Source: Roseburia rectibacter
GTDB lineage: Bacteria; Bacillota; Clostridia; Lachnospirales; Lachnospiraceae
Length of the DNA: 64,000 nt
Assembly (NCBI RefSeq): GCF_014287515.2
Contig: NZ_CP092473.1
Location: 2,383,001 to 2,447,000 of the forward strand
Reading direction: 5' to 3'
A program made the translations under genes and the position numbers. Under the pieces are notes generated by a model. The model worked only from the letters and a program-made list of their open reading frames with translations. It was not told the origin of the DNA and did no database searches. Positions 8,668 through 16,715 of this stretch are shown one piece after another; position 1 is the stretch's first letter; each line of letters opens with the position of its first letter.

Positions 8668-8730
8668 TCCTGCCCGGAGGGTTTTTTATGTAATAGGTAA
8701 TTTCAACGAATTTTCCTATTACATAAAAAA
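8668..8730 (+). repeat. Terminator-linked hairpin repeat, copy A
   Basis: Short repeat: ATCCTGCCCGGAG (8668-8680) followed by an inverted repeat with 16-base arms (8682-8697 and 8715-8730) that begins with T6 and ends with A6. Two more copies lie at 10152-10208 and 45255-45310. The flank is conserved while the inner arm bases differ between copies but still pair. Its outer A6 abuts a terminator stem at 8731, so read on the minus strand the T run serves both structures. Confidence 0.75.
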
Positions 8731-8765
8731 CAGACCGCACATATCTGTGTGCAGTCTGTTTTTTT
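8731..8765. terminator. Bidirectional terminator after the response regulator
   Basis: Stem CAGAC-x-GCACA with loop TATC and TGTGTGC-x-GTCTG (8731-8758), followed by seven T on the plus strand and preceded by six A. It can end both the 38-aa ORF transcript and the response-regulator operon. Confidence 0.8.
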
Positions 8766-8781
8766 CAACCTTCTTTTTCTG

Positions 8782-9516
8782 TTATGCCATCATCTGCATG
8801 CCATTTACACTCGTCTGGCTCTCTAACATCCGGTATCCTACCCTCGGGATCGTTGTTATATACTCCGGTTCCAATGGAGATCTTTCGATTTTTTTTCGGA
8901 TATTTGTCATATTAACACGAAGTATCCTGCTGTTCTGCTCTGCATACGGTCCCCATATTTTTTCCAAAAGCATCTGGTATGTTACAACCGTGCCAGCATT
9001 TAACGCAAGACTTTCTATGATCCGATACTCCACTGGCGAAAAATGAATTTCCATACCTCCAAGCAGAACTTGTCTTTTTGTGAAATCAACTTTAAGATTT
9101 CCTGCCTCATAGTATGTATGTGCACCTGTCGAAATTCTTCTTCTCAATGCCGAAAAAATCCGTGCTGCCAGTTCCTTTTCATGAAACGGCTTTACCATAT
9201 AATCATCTGCTCCGGCATATAATGCCTCTACTTTATCAAGATAGCTGTTCTGTTCCGATAAAACAATAATCGGAGCATCCGTCCACTCCCTAAACCATTG
9301 AATTAACGCCAGTCCCTCCATATCAGAAAATTTATTATCCATCAGGATCAGATCCGGGCAGATACCGGTACTCATCTCCATCCCCTGTTTTCCTTTTCCC
9401 GCAGTATATATCTTATAATTTTCTTTTTCCATTGCCCTGCGGATCAAATAGGAAATACTCGCATCTTCATCAATCAGTAATATTTTTGCTCTGTCACTTA
9501 TTCTGTTTTCATTCAC
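8782..9516 (-). CDS. Response regulator, OmpR/KdpE-like
   Basis: A 244-aa two-component DNA-binding response regulator. The receiver domain (ILLIDEDAS, phospho-acceptor Asp in DLILMDNKF, Lys in MVKPFHEKE) is joined to an OmpR-type winged helix with a KdpE-like recognition region (VTYQMLLEKIWGPYAEQNSR). I set the start at the GTG at 9516, which has AGGAGG 9 bases upstream; a reading from 9612 would run into the preceding gene. It follows a two-helix membrane protein by 26 bp, with no histidine kinase nearby and no kdp genes in the window, so its signal and targets are unknown. Confidence 0.9.
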   Translation of the reverse strand: MNENRISDRAKILLIDEDASISYLIRRAMEKENYKIYTAGKGKQGMEMSTGICPDLILMDNKFSDMEGLALIQWFREWTDAPIIVLSEQNSYLDKVEALYAGADDYMVKPFHEKELAARIFSALRRRISTGAHTYYEAGNLKVDFTKRQVLLGGMEIHFSPVEYRIIESLALNAGTVVTYQMLLEKIWGPYAEQNSRILRVNMTNIRKKIERSPLEPEYITTIPRVGYRMLESQTSVNGMQMMA

Positions 9517-9542
9517 GTTAAAACGCCTCCTGTAATATATTT

Positions 9543-10016
9543 TTATTTGATTACAGGAAAATGTTTTGCCTTCTTTCCATCTACCAGATGGATATATTTG
9601 ATATTCTGCCACAGCATGATCATATGGCTGCCAAAACGCTTCAATGCCATATGCAAAATAACAGCCGGTATCACAATAAGTACGTATACTTCTACAAGAA
9701 AACGTAAAATCTGAAACCTGCTCTGTCCCTGTTCTCCAAGAACGGCATCGCTCTGCGTTGTTCGCGCAAATGCGGATGCCGGTATATTTTCAGGAACGTT
9801 ACACGCCTGATGTTCCGCTATCCCCGGCTCCATCAGCCAGTCTGTCTGATATTGCTCTATTCCGCCATCAGGCAGTATATCTGCAGCCAGCTTTAAACTC
9901 TGTGATGTCTTTTCCAAATGCAGTGTGTCTGTCTGTGGTAAAAACTGAAAGAAAGATATGATCATAAATCCGATCAGAAGGAATAAAATCCACTTATGTT
10001 TTTTCACACTCTGCAT
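9543..10016 (-). CDS. Two-helix membrane protein of unknown function
   Basis: I do not recognise this family. The 157-aa protein has a basic N-terminus and a hydrophobic helix (residues about 8-25), a polar region of about 80 residues, then a second helix (about 110-130) and a basic tail. The start at 10016 has AAAGGTGG 8 bases upstream; an ATG at 10082 has none. It is the first gene of an operon with the response regulator. The topology (external domain between two helices) would suit a sensor or partner that feeds the regulator, but no kinase motif is present; that role is only inference. Confidence 0.6.
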   Translation of the reverse strand: MQSVKKHKWILFLLIGFMIISFFQFLPQTDTLHLEKTSQSLKLAADILPDGGIEQYQTDWLMEPGIAEHQACNVPENIPASAFARTTQSDAVLGEQGQSRFQILRFLVEVYVLIVIPAVILHMALKRFGSHMIMLWQNIKYIHLVDGKKAKHFPVIK

Positions 10017-10151
10017 TTGCCACACCACCTTTCTTTCGCTCTTTTTCAGATGTATTTTAACATATATTTTACATTCTGGCACTATTTTTTTAGGATTTTA
10101 TCTTCATGGATATGGAATTATGGATTGCAATTTCCATATATACAAGAAAGA

Positions 10152-10208
10152 ATCCTGCCCGGAGTTTTTTTGATTCATAGGACGTGAGATTTCCTATGAA
10201 TCAAAAAA
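10152..10208 (+). repeat. Terminator-linked hairpin repeat, copy B
   Basis: ATCCTGCCCGGAG at 10152-10164, then arms TTTTTTGATTCATAGG (10166-10181) and CCTATGAATCAAAAAA (10193-10208) with an 11-base loop. Shares CAAGAAA-x-AATCCTGCCCGGAG with copy A. The outer A run merges with the rny terminator stem at 10208. Confidence 0.78.
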
Positions 10209-10245
10209 CTGCCGTACCGGTCATTTCTGACTCTGGTACGACAGT
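10208..10245 (-). terminator. rny terminator
   Basis: On the minus strand ACTG-x-CGTACC pairs with GGTACG-x-CAGT and is followed by TTTTTTG, about 100 bases past the rny stop. The T run is also the outer end of hairpin repeat B. Confidence 0.8.
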
Positions 10246-10343
10246 CTCTTTATTTTTTCCAATAATAAAATGCACGTTCTGTAAACATTCTATTATCATG
10301 AACAATGGCCTGCACGCTTCGCGAGCAAAACTATTGTCACGAA

Positions 10344-11891
10344 TCATTTCGCATAATCCGTTACTCTTGATTCTCGAATAACATTTACCTTAATCTGTCC
10401 CGGATATTCCAATTCAGCCTCGATCTGTTTTGAAATATCACGTGCAAGCAATACCATATCGGCATCGCTGATCTGTTCCGGAACAACCATGATTCGAATC
10501 TCCCTGCCCGCCTGAATAGCAAAGGATTTTTCTACACCCTTAAATCCGTTAGAAATATCTTCTAACTGTTTCAGTCTGTTTGAATATGTTTCAAGTGTCT
10601 CTCTTCTGGCACCTGGTCTTGCTGCACTGATCGTATCTGCAGCCTGAATGATACATGCAATTAATGACTCCGGTTCTACATCACCATGATGCGCTTCTAC
10701 CGCATTGATGATAATTGGTGATTCCTTGTATTTTCTACATAAATCCACACCGATCTGAATATGGGAACCTTCCATATCATGGTCTACAGATTTACCGATA
10801 TCATGCAATAATCCTGCCCGTTTTGCAGTTCTTACATCTACACCAATCTCAGCAGCAAGTAATCCGGAAAGCTGTGCTACTTCAATAGAATGTTTGAGAG
10901 CATTTTGTCCGTAGCTCGTCCGGAATTTCATTCGTCCTAAAAGACGTACAAGTTCTGGATGAATTCCATGAACACCAACCTCTAAAGTTGCCGCCTCACC
11001 TTCCTCACGAATCATTGTCTCGACTTCTTTCTGAGCCTTCTCAACCATTTCTTCGATTCTTGCCGGATGAATACGTCCATCCACAATCAGTTTTTCCAAA
11101 GCAATTCTGGCAACTTCTCGACGAATCGGATCAAAACCTGATAAAATTACCGCCTCAGGAGTATCATCAATGATCAGGTCAACACCTGTCAACGTTTCTA
11201 AGGTACGGATATTACGTCCCTCACGTCCGATGATTCTTCCTTTCATTTCGTCATTTGGAAGCTGAACAACAGAAATCGTCGTCTCGGCAACATGATCTGC
11301 AGCACACTTCTGAATTGCAGTGACTACATACTCTTTTGCCTTCTTATCAGCTTCTTCCTTTGCCTTGTGTTCCATTTCTTTGATCAATTTTGCAGTATCA
11401 ATTTTAACGTCTTCTTCAACAGTCTTTAAGAGATAATCCTTTGCCTGTTCGGAGGTTAAACCGGAGATCCTTTCCAGTTCTTTCACACGCTCTTCATTGA
11501 GCTTTGCGACCTGCGCTTTCTGTCTGTTGATCTCTTCTTCCTTGGCTGCAAATCCCGCCTCACGTTTTTCGATCGCTTCTAACTTTTTGTCCAGATTTTC
11601 CTCTTTCTGAACAATGCGTCGTTCACTGCGTCCGATCTCTGCTCTCCGCTCTTTTACCTCCTTGTCTAAGTCATTCTTGACACGGATGGATTCTTCCTTC
11701 GCTTCAAGCATTGCTTCACGCTTCTTGGTCTCTGCCGTCTTTACCGCTTCATCAATGATCTCACGCGCTTTTTCATCTGCATTTCCGATCTTAGCCTCTG
11801 TTACTTTTTTATAGTAAGCAGTTGTAACGAAATATACAACGACCGCGGTAACCAGTAGAGTGATCACAACAGCGATAATCACACTTCCCAC
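10344..11891 (-). CDS. rny: Ribonuclease Y
   Basis: The membrane-anchored endoribonuclease that starts mRNA decay in many Firmicutes. The 515 aa are in family order: one N-terminal helix (residues about 3-25), a long charged coiled coil (about 30-200), a KH RNA-binding domain ([15 protein letters not shown]), an HD hydrolase domain with [10 protein letters not shown], and the conserved C-terminal region. It stands alone with its own promoter 85-110 bases upstream, behind recX. Confidence 0.97.
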   Translation of the reverse strand: MGSVIIAVVITLLVTAVVVYFVTTAYYKKVTEAKIGNADEKAREIIDEAVKTAETKKREAMLEAKEESIRVKNDLDKEVKERRAEIGRSERRIVQKEENLDKKLEAIEKREAGFAAKEEEINRQKAQVAKLNEERVKELERISGLTSEQAKDYLLKTVEEDVKIDTAKLIKEMEHKAKEEADKKAKEYVVTAIQKCAADHVAETTISVVQLPNDEMKGRIIGREGRNIRTLETLTGVDLIIDDTPEAVILSGFDPIRREVARIALEKLIVDGRIHPARIEEMVEKAQKEVETMIREEGEAATLEVGVHGIHPELVRLLGRMKFRTSYGQNALKHSIEVAQLSGLLAAEIGVDVRTAKRAGLLHDIGKSVDHDMEGSHIQIGVDLCRKYKESPIIINAVEAHHGDVEPESLIACIIQAADTISAARPGARRETLETYSNRLKQLEDISNGFKGVEKSFAIQAGREIRIMVVPEQISDADMVLLARDISKQIEAELEYPGQIKVNVIRESRVTDYAK

Positions 11892-11973
11892 AGGAGCACC
11901 TCCTTTATTAAATTTTCATTGTACATATAACATTAAAACATGGATTGTTATCTGTCATAATTACAACATATAA

Positions 11974-12002
11974 ATTTTATTCTATTTTAATATTTATGTC
12001 AA
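11974..12002 (-). promoter_or_regulatory. rny promoter
   Basis: Minus-strand TTGACA (12002-11997) and TAAAAT (11979-11974) with a 17-base spacer in a very AT-rich 200-bp gap between recX and rny. I see nothing else in that gap. Confidence 0.75.
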
Positions 12003-12091
12003 GTAGATAACTGTTCAATGTGCATAATATTGCATTTTTATTTTGCTCCAATACAACATATTGTACCAAAAATCCAGGTTTTACTGCATTC

Positions 12092-12715
12092 TTATTCCTC
12101 GTATCCGTCCCAGATCTTCATAACATGTAAAATATCGCTGCCCTTAAATCCACGACGCATCAGATACTGGTATGTTTTTTGCTTTTCTTTGCGATCACAT
12201 TCCTTTGGATCATAATGCTTCTTCTCTAAAAGCTGACGGATCTTTATCTGTTCATCACTGTCAAACGCTTCATCCAGCGCCTGTTCTATCACGTTTTTGT
12301 CAATTCCTTTTGTTAAAAGATCTATTTTTAATTTCTGACGGCTCTTCCTCTTCTGCTGATATGAAATATAATTTGTTGCATAACGCAGATCATCAATATA
12401 ATGATATTTTTTTACATAATCTATTGCAAGATCCACACAGACAGCAGGATATCCATTCTGCATCAGTTTATCTCTCAGCTGATGCTCTGTCCTGTCCATT
12501 CGTTCCAACAGAAACATTGCGCGTTTCTTTGCCCTTGTTCCAAGTATTTCATAAATGATCTCATCATATTTTTCCCGGGATATGACAGTTTGCTCCTGTA
12601 AACCTAATTTTCTTACCTCACCTTTATATAAAAGGACTTCCATCCCGTTGTCAAAACGAATGGAAGTCCTTCCTTTTTCCCGGGGAATTACTTCAGTGAC
12701 AAGTAACTCCTGCAT
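12092..12715 (-). CDS. recX: RecA regulator RecX
   Basis: A 207-aa helical protein of the RecX family, which binds RecA filaments and tunes recombination. Typical repeats are visible (LERMDRTEHQLRDKLMQNGY, YIDDLRYATNYI, YDPKECDRKEKQKTYQYLM). It starts 3 bp after the recA stop and its ribosome site (GCGGAGG) lies inside the end of recA, so the two genes are co-transcribed and coupled and both fall under the LexA box. Confidence 0.92.
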   Translation of the reverse strand: MQELLVTEVIPREKGRTSIRFDNGMEVLLYKGEVRKLGLQEQTVISREKYDEIIYEILGTRAKKRAMFLLERMDRTEHQLRDKLMQNGYPAVCVDLAIDYVKKYHYIDDLRYATNYISYQQKRKSRQKLKIDLLTKGIDKNVIEQALDEAFDSDEQIKIRQLLEKKHYDPKECDRKEKQKTYQYLMRRGFKGSDILHVMKIWDGYEE

Positions 12716-12718
12716 CTT

Positions 12719-13870
12719 TTATTCCTCCGCTTCTGATGACGCAGCCTTCTCGATCGCCTCAGCTTTTTTTACAATCGCTTCAGCAGCCTTTATACTCTGT
12801 GCCTCAGTCTCGTTTTCCTTTGCTTCTTCAGATTCTTCGGTTCCGTCAACCTTTAACATCTCTCTGACTTTTGCCTCAATCTCCTCACAGATCAGTGGGT
12901 TATCTTTCAGATACTGCTTTGCATTCTCACGTCCTTGGCCAATCTTATCTCCATTATATGCATACCATGCTCCGGACTTGTTAACAACCCCTTTATCTGC
13001 CGCAAGGTCTAAGATATCACCTTCTCTTGAAATACCCTGTCCAAACATGATATCAAACTCTGCTTCACGGAATGGTGGTGCCACCTTATTCTTAACGATC
13101 TTTACTCTGGTACGGTTTCCAACAACCTCCCCGCCCTGCTTTAATGCCTCAATCCTTCTGACATCCATACGGACAGAGGAATAAAACTTTAACGCACGTC
13201 CACCGGTCGTTGTCTCTGGGTTACCGAACATTACACCTACTTTTTCACGTAGCTGGTTGATAAAGATAACCACACAGTTTGACTTGCTGATAACAGAAGT
13301 CAGCTTACGAAGTGCCTGGCTCATCAGTCGTGCCTGAAGTCCTACATGTGAATCACCCATATCTCCATCAATCTCTGCCTTTGGAACAAGTGCTGCCACG
13401 GAGTCAACGATCACAATATCTACCGCACCGGAACGCACCATGGTCTCAGTGATCTCAAGTGCCTGTTCTCCGCAGTCCGGCTGTGATATGTACAAATTAT
13501 CAATATCAACGCCGATATTCTTTGCATAGACCGGATCTAAGGCATGCTCTGCGTCAATGAATCCAGCAATGCCTCCTCTTTTCTGTACCTCTGCAACCGC
13601 ATGCAGTGCAACTGTCGTCTTACCACTAGACTCCGGTCCATAGATCTCAATGATTCTTCCCTTCGGGAGTCCGCCTAAACCTAATGCAATATCAAGACTT
13701 AAAGAACCGGTAGGGATCGTCTCCACATTCATATGTGCGGAATTATCTCCGAGCTTCATTATAGATCCCTTGCCATACTGCTTCTCAATCTGTGAAATTG
13801 CAGCATCTAATGCTTTTAGTTTATCATTTTTTACTGCATTGATCTCTTTATATTTATCTTCCTTTGCCAT
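12719..13870 (-). CDS. recA: Recombinase A
   Basis: DNA strand-exchange ATPase and co-protease for LexA. At 383 aa it is slightly long because of an acidic, alanine- and glutamate-rich tail ([15 protein letters not shown]...). Walker A is GPESSGKTT (residues 78-86); the L2 region ([19 protein letters not shown]) is complete. The ribosome site is CGGAGG. A LexA box and a consensus promoter lie directly upstream. Operon recA-recX. Confidence 0.98.
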   Translation of the reverse strand: MAKEDKYKEINAVKNDKLKALDAAISQIEKQYGKGSIMKLGDNSAHMNVETIPTGSLSLDIALGLGGLPKGRIIEIYGPESSGKTTVALHAVAEVQKRGGIAGFIDAEHALDPVYAKNIGVDIDNLYISQPDCGEQALEITETMVRSGAVDIVIVDSVAALVPKAEIDGDMGDSHVGLQARLMSQALRKLTSVISKSNCVVIFINQLREKVGVMFGNPETTTGGRALKFYSSVRMDVRRIEALKQGGEVVGNRTRVKIVKNKVAPPFREAEFDIMFGQGISREGDILDLAADKGVVNKSGAWYAYNGDKIGQGRENAKQYLKDNPLICEEIEAKVREMLKVDGTEESEEAKENETEAQSIKAAEAIVKKAEAIEKAASSEAEE

Positions 13871-13884
13871 TTCTTTCCTCCGTG

Positions 13885-13940
13885 CGAACTTATGTTCGTT
13901 TTTCTGTTCTAATAGTATTATATTTTTTCTGAAATGTCAA
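13885..13940 (-). promoter_or_regulatory. recA promoter with LexA (SOS) box
   Basis: Minus-strand TTGACA (13940-13935) and TACTAT (13917-13912) are 17 bases apart. Downstream, CGAACATAAGTTCG (13898-13885) matches the Firmicute LexA box CGAAC-N4-GTTCG exactly in its arms. Repressor bound there would block early elongation or initiation. Confidence 0.9.
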
Positions 13941-13959
13941 CCATAAAATTGTCTGTATT

Positions 13960-14135
13960 CCCCCACACGCTCTACGACAGGTTTATGGCTGCCTGCAAAA
14001 CACATTTTCCCCAACAGCACTTATTTTTATTTACAGGATTACCGGCAGATTGATGCCCGTGGATCGCCTCTTCAGGCGGTATAGATTTATATCTGACAAC
14101 CTCATCGGAAATGAACTTCCTTGTCGACAAGTGTA
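13960..14135 (-). other. Intergenic region, possible small structured RNA
   Basis: A 175-bp non-coding stretch upstream of recA that is richer in G+C hairpins than other gaps. On the minus strand it can form GACAA-GGAA...TTCC...TTGTC, CGCCT-GAAG-AGGCG and GGCA-N6-TGCC. A weak promoter (TTGTAA, 17 bases, TACACT) lies at its upstream edge near 14130-14158. I looked for 6S, SRP, tmRNA and common riboswitch cores and could not match any. It may simply be the upstream region of recA. Confidence 0.25.
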
Positions 14136-14187
14136 TCATAGTATACTTTCAATTACAAGTGCTTTCTTTTATTAAACAAACGCCCCG

Positions 14188-15213
14188 ATAAATGCTGGTT
14201 TGCGGGTGACATGAGTTCCCCGGCTAAGGGTGGTCTCACAGGCTTTTGATTGGCAAATTGCATCAAGCCGGGACTGTTTTGTTCCGTTGTACGAAAATAA
14301 GGCAAGTCTAAGTCAGCCTGATTTAATGTTTCTCGGAGTGACGTGTGCGTCTTAAACGCCCCGTCCGGGGGCATTAAGACTTGTGCTGCCGTCCGTGGCA
14401 GCACAACACTGTGTTACGAACAGGCAGACTAAGATTGCCTAATTTTCTCCCAAAGTCACAAAACGAATCCCGGCTTGATGCGATTTGCCAGCCACTAAGT
14501 TGTGATCCACCCTTAGCCGGGAAACTCATTTTACAACCTTGGGGGTGCGTAAATTTTTAGTGTTTGTGTCTGAATCAGATTAAAAAATATTTCCAAATAA
14601 CTATATTTAATAGATTATTATTGGTTTGATAATACTGGAAAACCTCAATATATCCCATTATGCCTATGTTTATTGCCATACACATTTGAAAAAATATTCT
14701 GTGTTATTTGGTCTGACAATTTACGAAATAATTCATGTAATACAATGTAGCAGATGGAAATTCTGGGAAGTCATTAGGCTGAATATCAGTGATACAGCAC
14801 ATTAGGATTTTAAGCATATTTTCAGTTGTGCGAATATCAAAAATCCGCACTTACGCCCCCAGATTTTGAGATGAACCGCCCACCCAAATGGTGTTCACAA
14901 CCTGAAGACTGGCATCTTGCGCAAAGCCGGAGCTAATTTTGTGACTTTGGGAGAAAATTAGAAAATCTTGGTGTGCCTGTCTACACATAGTGATGTTCTG
15001 CCACGGATGGCAGAACAAGGCAGCATCGAGTCATGGATGACTCGTTGTTGCCGTTCACGTCACTCCGCGAAAATCTAATTCAGGCATACCTAGACTTTTC
15101 TTATTTTCGGACAACGGAACAAAAATTACTCCGGCTTTGCGCAAGACGCCACTCACAGACCTGCGACACACCATTTGGACGAGCGATTTATTTCATAAAC
15201 AAACCAGCAATTA
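14188..15213 (+). mobile_element. 1-kb non-coding foldback element, copy 1
   Basis: One of three near-equal copies (1026, 1028, 1028 bp). The ends are inverted repeats ATAAATGCTGGTTTG and, at the right, CAAACCAGC plus AT. Inside are a left hairpin module (about 14188-14545), an AT-rich core (about 14546-14870) and a right hairpin module (about 14870-15213); the two modules are related and face each other. Apical hairpins such as 14349-14380 vary between copies with base pairing kept. No transposase or convincing gene is inside. The right end interrupts a flavodoxin-like coding sequence, which shows that the element moved here. Confidence 0.85.
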
Positions 15214-15574
15214 CTGTTTTCATTTGTGCTGACATTCCATAATAATATAAAGGAGTTACTATTACTAACATATCTGCTTCGAAAAGTTCTTTTCCAATCC
15301 TATATTTTTCTTCATAGTCTTTGTCCTTTCTTTCTTTATTGCTCAAAATGAATATCATGCAGCCTGTGCACTTTCTATTTTTCTCATCCAATAATATGAC
15401 TCCCTGCTCCGGGTTTTTATCAATTGCTCCGATGACTGGATGTGGCACATACATTTCTTCCAGATAAGCAACGTCCTCATCCGCTAAATGTATATCAAGT
15501 GCACCCACTGCATCATCAATATATTTCACCTTCGTTGCCCCGATAATCGGAGACTCCACGCCTTTTGCTGCCAT
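15211..15574 (-). pseudogene. Relic: aldo/keto reductase end fused to flavodoxin-like fragment
   Basis: One reading frame joins two unrelated pieces. The first 50 residues (SPIIGATKVKYIDDAVGALD...VAYLEEMYVPHPVIGAI) are the C-terminus of an aldo/keto reductase. The rest (CTGCMIFILS..., ELFEADMLVIVTPLYYYGMS) is the middle of an NADPH-dependent FMN reductase or flavodoxin-fold protein. That fold is cut off after AQMKTVIAG, where repeat copy 1 begins and supplies the last residues and stop. The start of the reductase is also missing. Deletion plus insertion explains the shape; it is unlikely to be functional. Confidence 0.8.
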
Positions 15575-15661
15575 CTGCAGCCTCCTGCTTTGTCATCCTC
15601 TTATCCTCTCATAGTCCCATATTTCTTCTAATATAACCCCCTGACTAAGGAGTATTATACG

Positions 15662-15737
15662 AAACAAAGAGTCGCCTGCGACTCTTTCGCGCCCGAGTGG
15701 TGCTGTTTACAGCTAATTAAAAAGATGCTCCTTTCGG
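15662..15737 (-). repeat. Short structured repeat D, copy 1
   Basis: On the minus strand: TTAGCTGTAAACAGCACC, then a small stem, then GCGAAAGAGTCGC-AG-GCGACTCTTTGTTT (a 10-bp stem ending in T residues). Close copies are at 45180-45233 (full) and 22106-22133 (hairpin only). The hairpin alone would work as an intrinsic terminator after the LysR relic. Confidence 0.7.
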
Positions 15738-15802
15738 AACACCTTCATTTTACTTTCATATATATGTTATGTCTAATACCCATTATAAATTGTGAGCAAT
15801 GC

Positions 15803-16663
15803 TTATAAGGCATTTTTAACAAACTGTAAAAATAACCGCAGTGTGTCAGCATGCGCCTGATTTTTCTTCCATACCAGAACTGAGCCCGTTTCCAGTTGTG
15901 GGGTAAACGGAATGAATCGTAACTCTCCATACATCATCCCAAGATCAAAACAAACCGCTGTCCCCACGCCTTCCTTTACTGGCTGCATTCAGAATAAGAT
16001 TATAAGTAGCTGCCACATCTAATTGTTCATAAATATCGCCAAACCAGTTTGCCAGTTCATTTTTTACAGAATTTCTCTGTACCATGATAAGCGGAATACC
16101 TGATAAGTCAGCAGGTGATACACTTTCTTTTACATACAACGGAGAATCCGGATTTACTAACACGCCCCATCTTTCTTTGCCCAGCATACGAATAAATTCA
16201 TACTTTGATATATCAACAGGCTCTGTTAAAAGTCCAATATCGAGCAATCCTTTCTCTATACACTCTTTAATGTCATCCGCTGTGGCACTGTATATATGAA
16301 ACTGTACCAGAGGATAGATTTCTCGAAAATTTCTGATATTTTCGGACAAAATCTCCATACTTCTCGTTTCGCCGCACCCAATAAATATCTCCCCTGAAAG
16401 CATATCACCTTTATTTTTCAATTCTGAAATCGTTTTCTCTGATAATGCTGCAATCTCCTGTGCCCGCCTGCGAAGTAACATGCCATCTTCTGTCAAGGTT
16501 ACGCTATGTTTTCCTATGTGAAAAAGCCGCACTCCCAATTCCTCTTCCAACTGCATGAGCTGACGGGAAAGTGTCGACTGCGTTACATGAAGCAGTTGTG
16601 CTGCTTTTGTAATATTTTCTTCTCTGGCAACCATTAAAAAAAATTTAATACTCTAAGTTCCAC
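15803..16663 (-). pseudogene. LysR-family regulator, two frameshifts
   Basis: A decayed LysR-type activator. The helix-turn-helix (ITKAAQLLHVTQSTLSRQLM) and much of the substrate-binding domain are readable from 16634. The natural start would be the GTG at 16663 (VELRVLNFF), but a run of eight T at 16636-16643 breaks the frame; nine would restore it. Near 15975-15985 the frame shifts again, and the C-terminus (VKEGVGTAVCFDLGMMYGEL...FLQFVKNAL) continues to 15803. LysR, aldo/keto reductase and flavodoxin genes are often neighbours in gut clostridia, so the whole patch looks like one inactivated cluster. Confidence 0.8.
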
Positions 16664-16715
16664 GCTACACCTCTGGATTTATATGCTCTTAGTATAGCAA
16701 AATCAAACGTATTTT

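Noticed and set aside
9517..9612. N-terminal extension of the response regulator
   Set aside because: It would overlap the upstream gene and bypass a GTG with an ideal AGGAGG site at 9516.
15033..15242. ORF starting MDDSLLPFTSLREN, present in all three 1-kb elements (also 19321-19515 minus and 38592-38792 plus)
   Set aside because: It lies across the right hairpin module, has no ribosome site, and a sister frame appears in the left module in the opposite sense; conservation is explained by the repeat itself.
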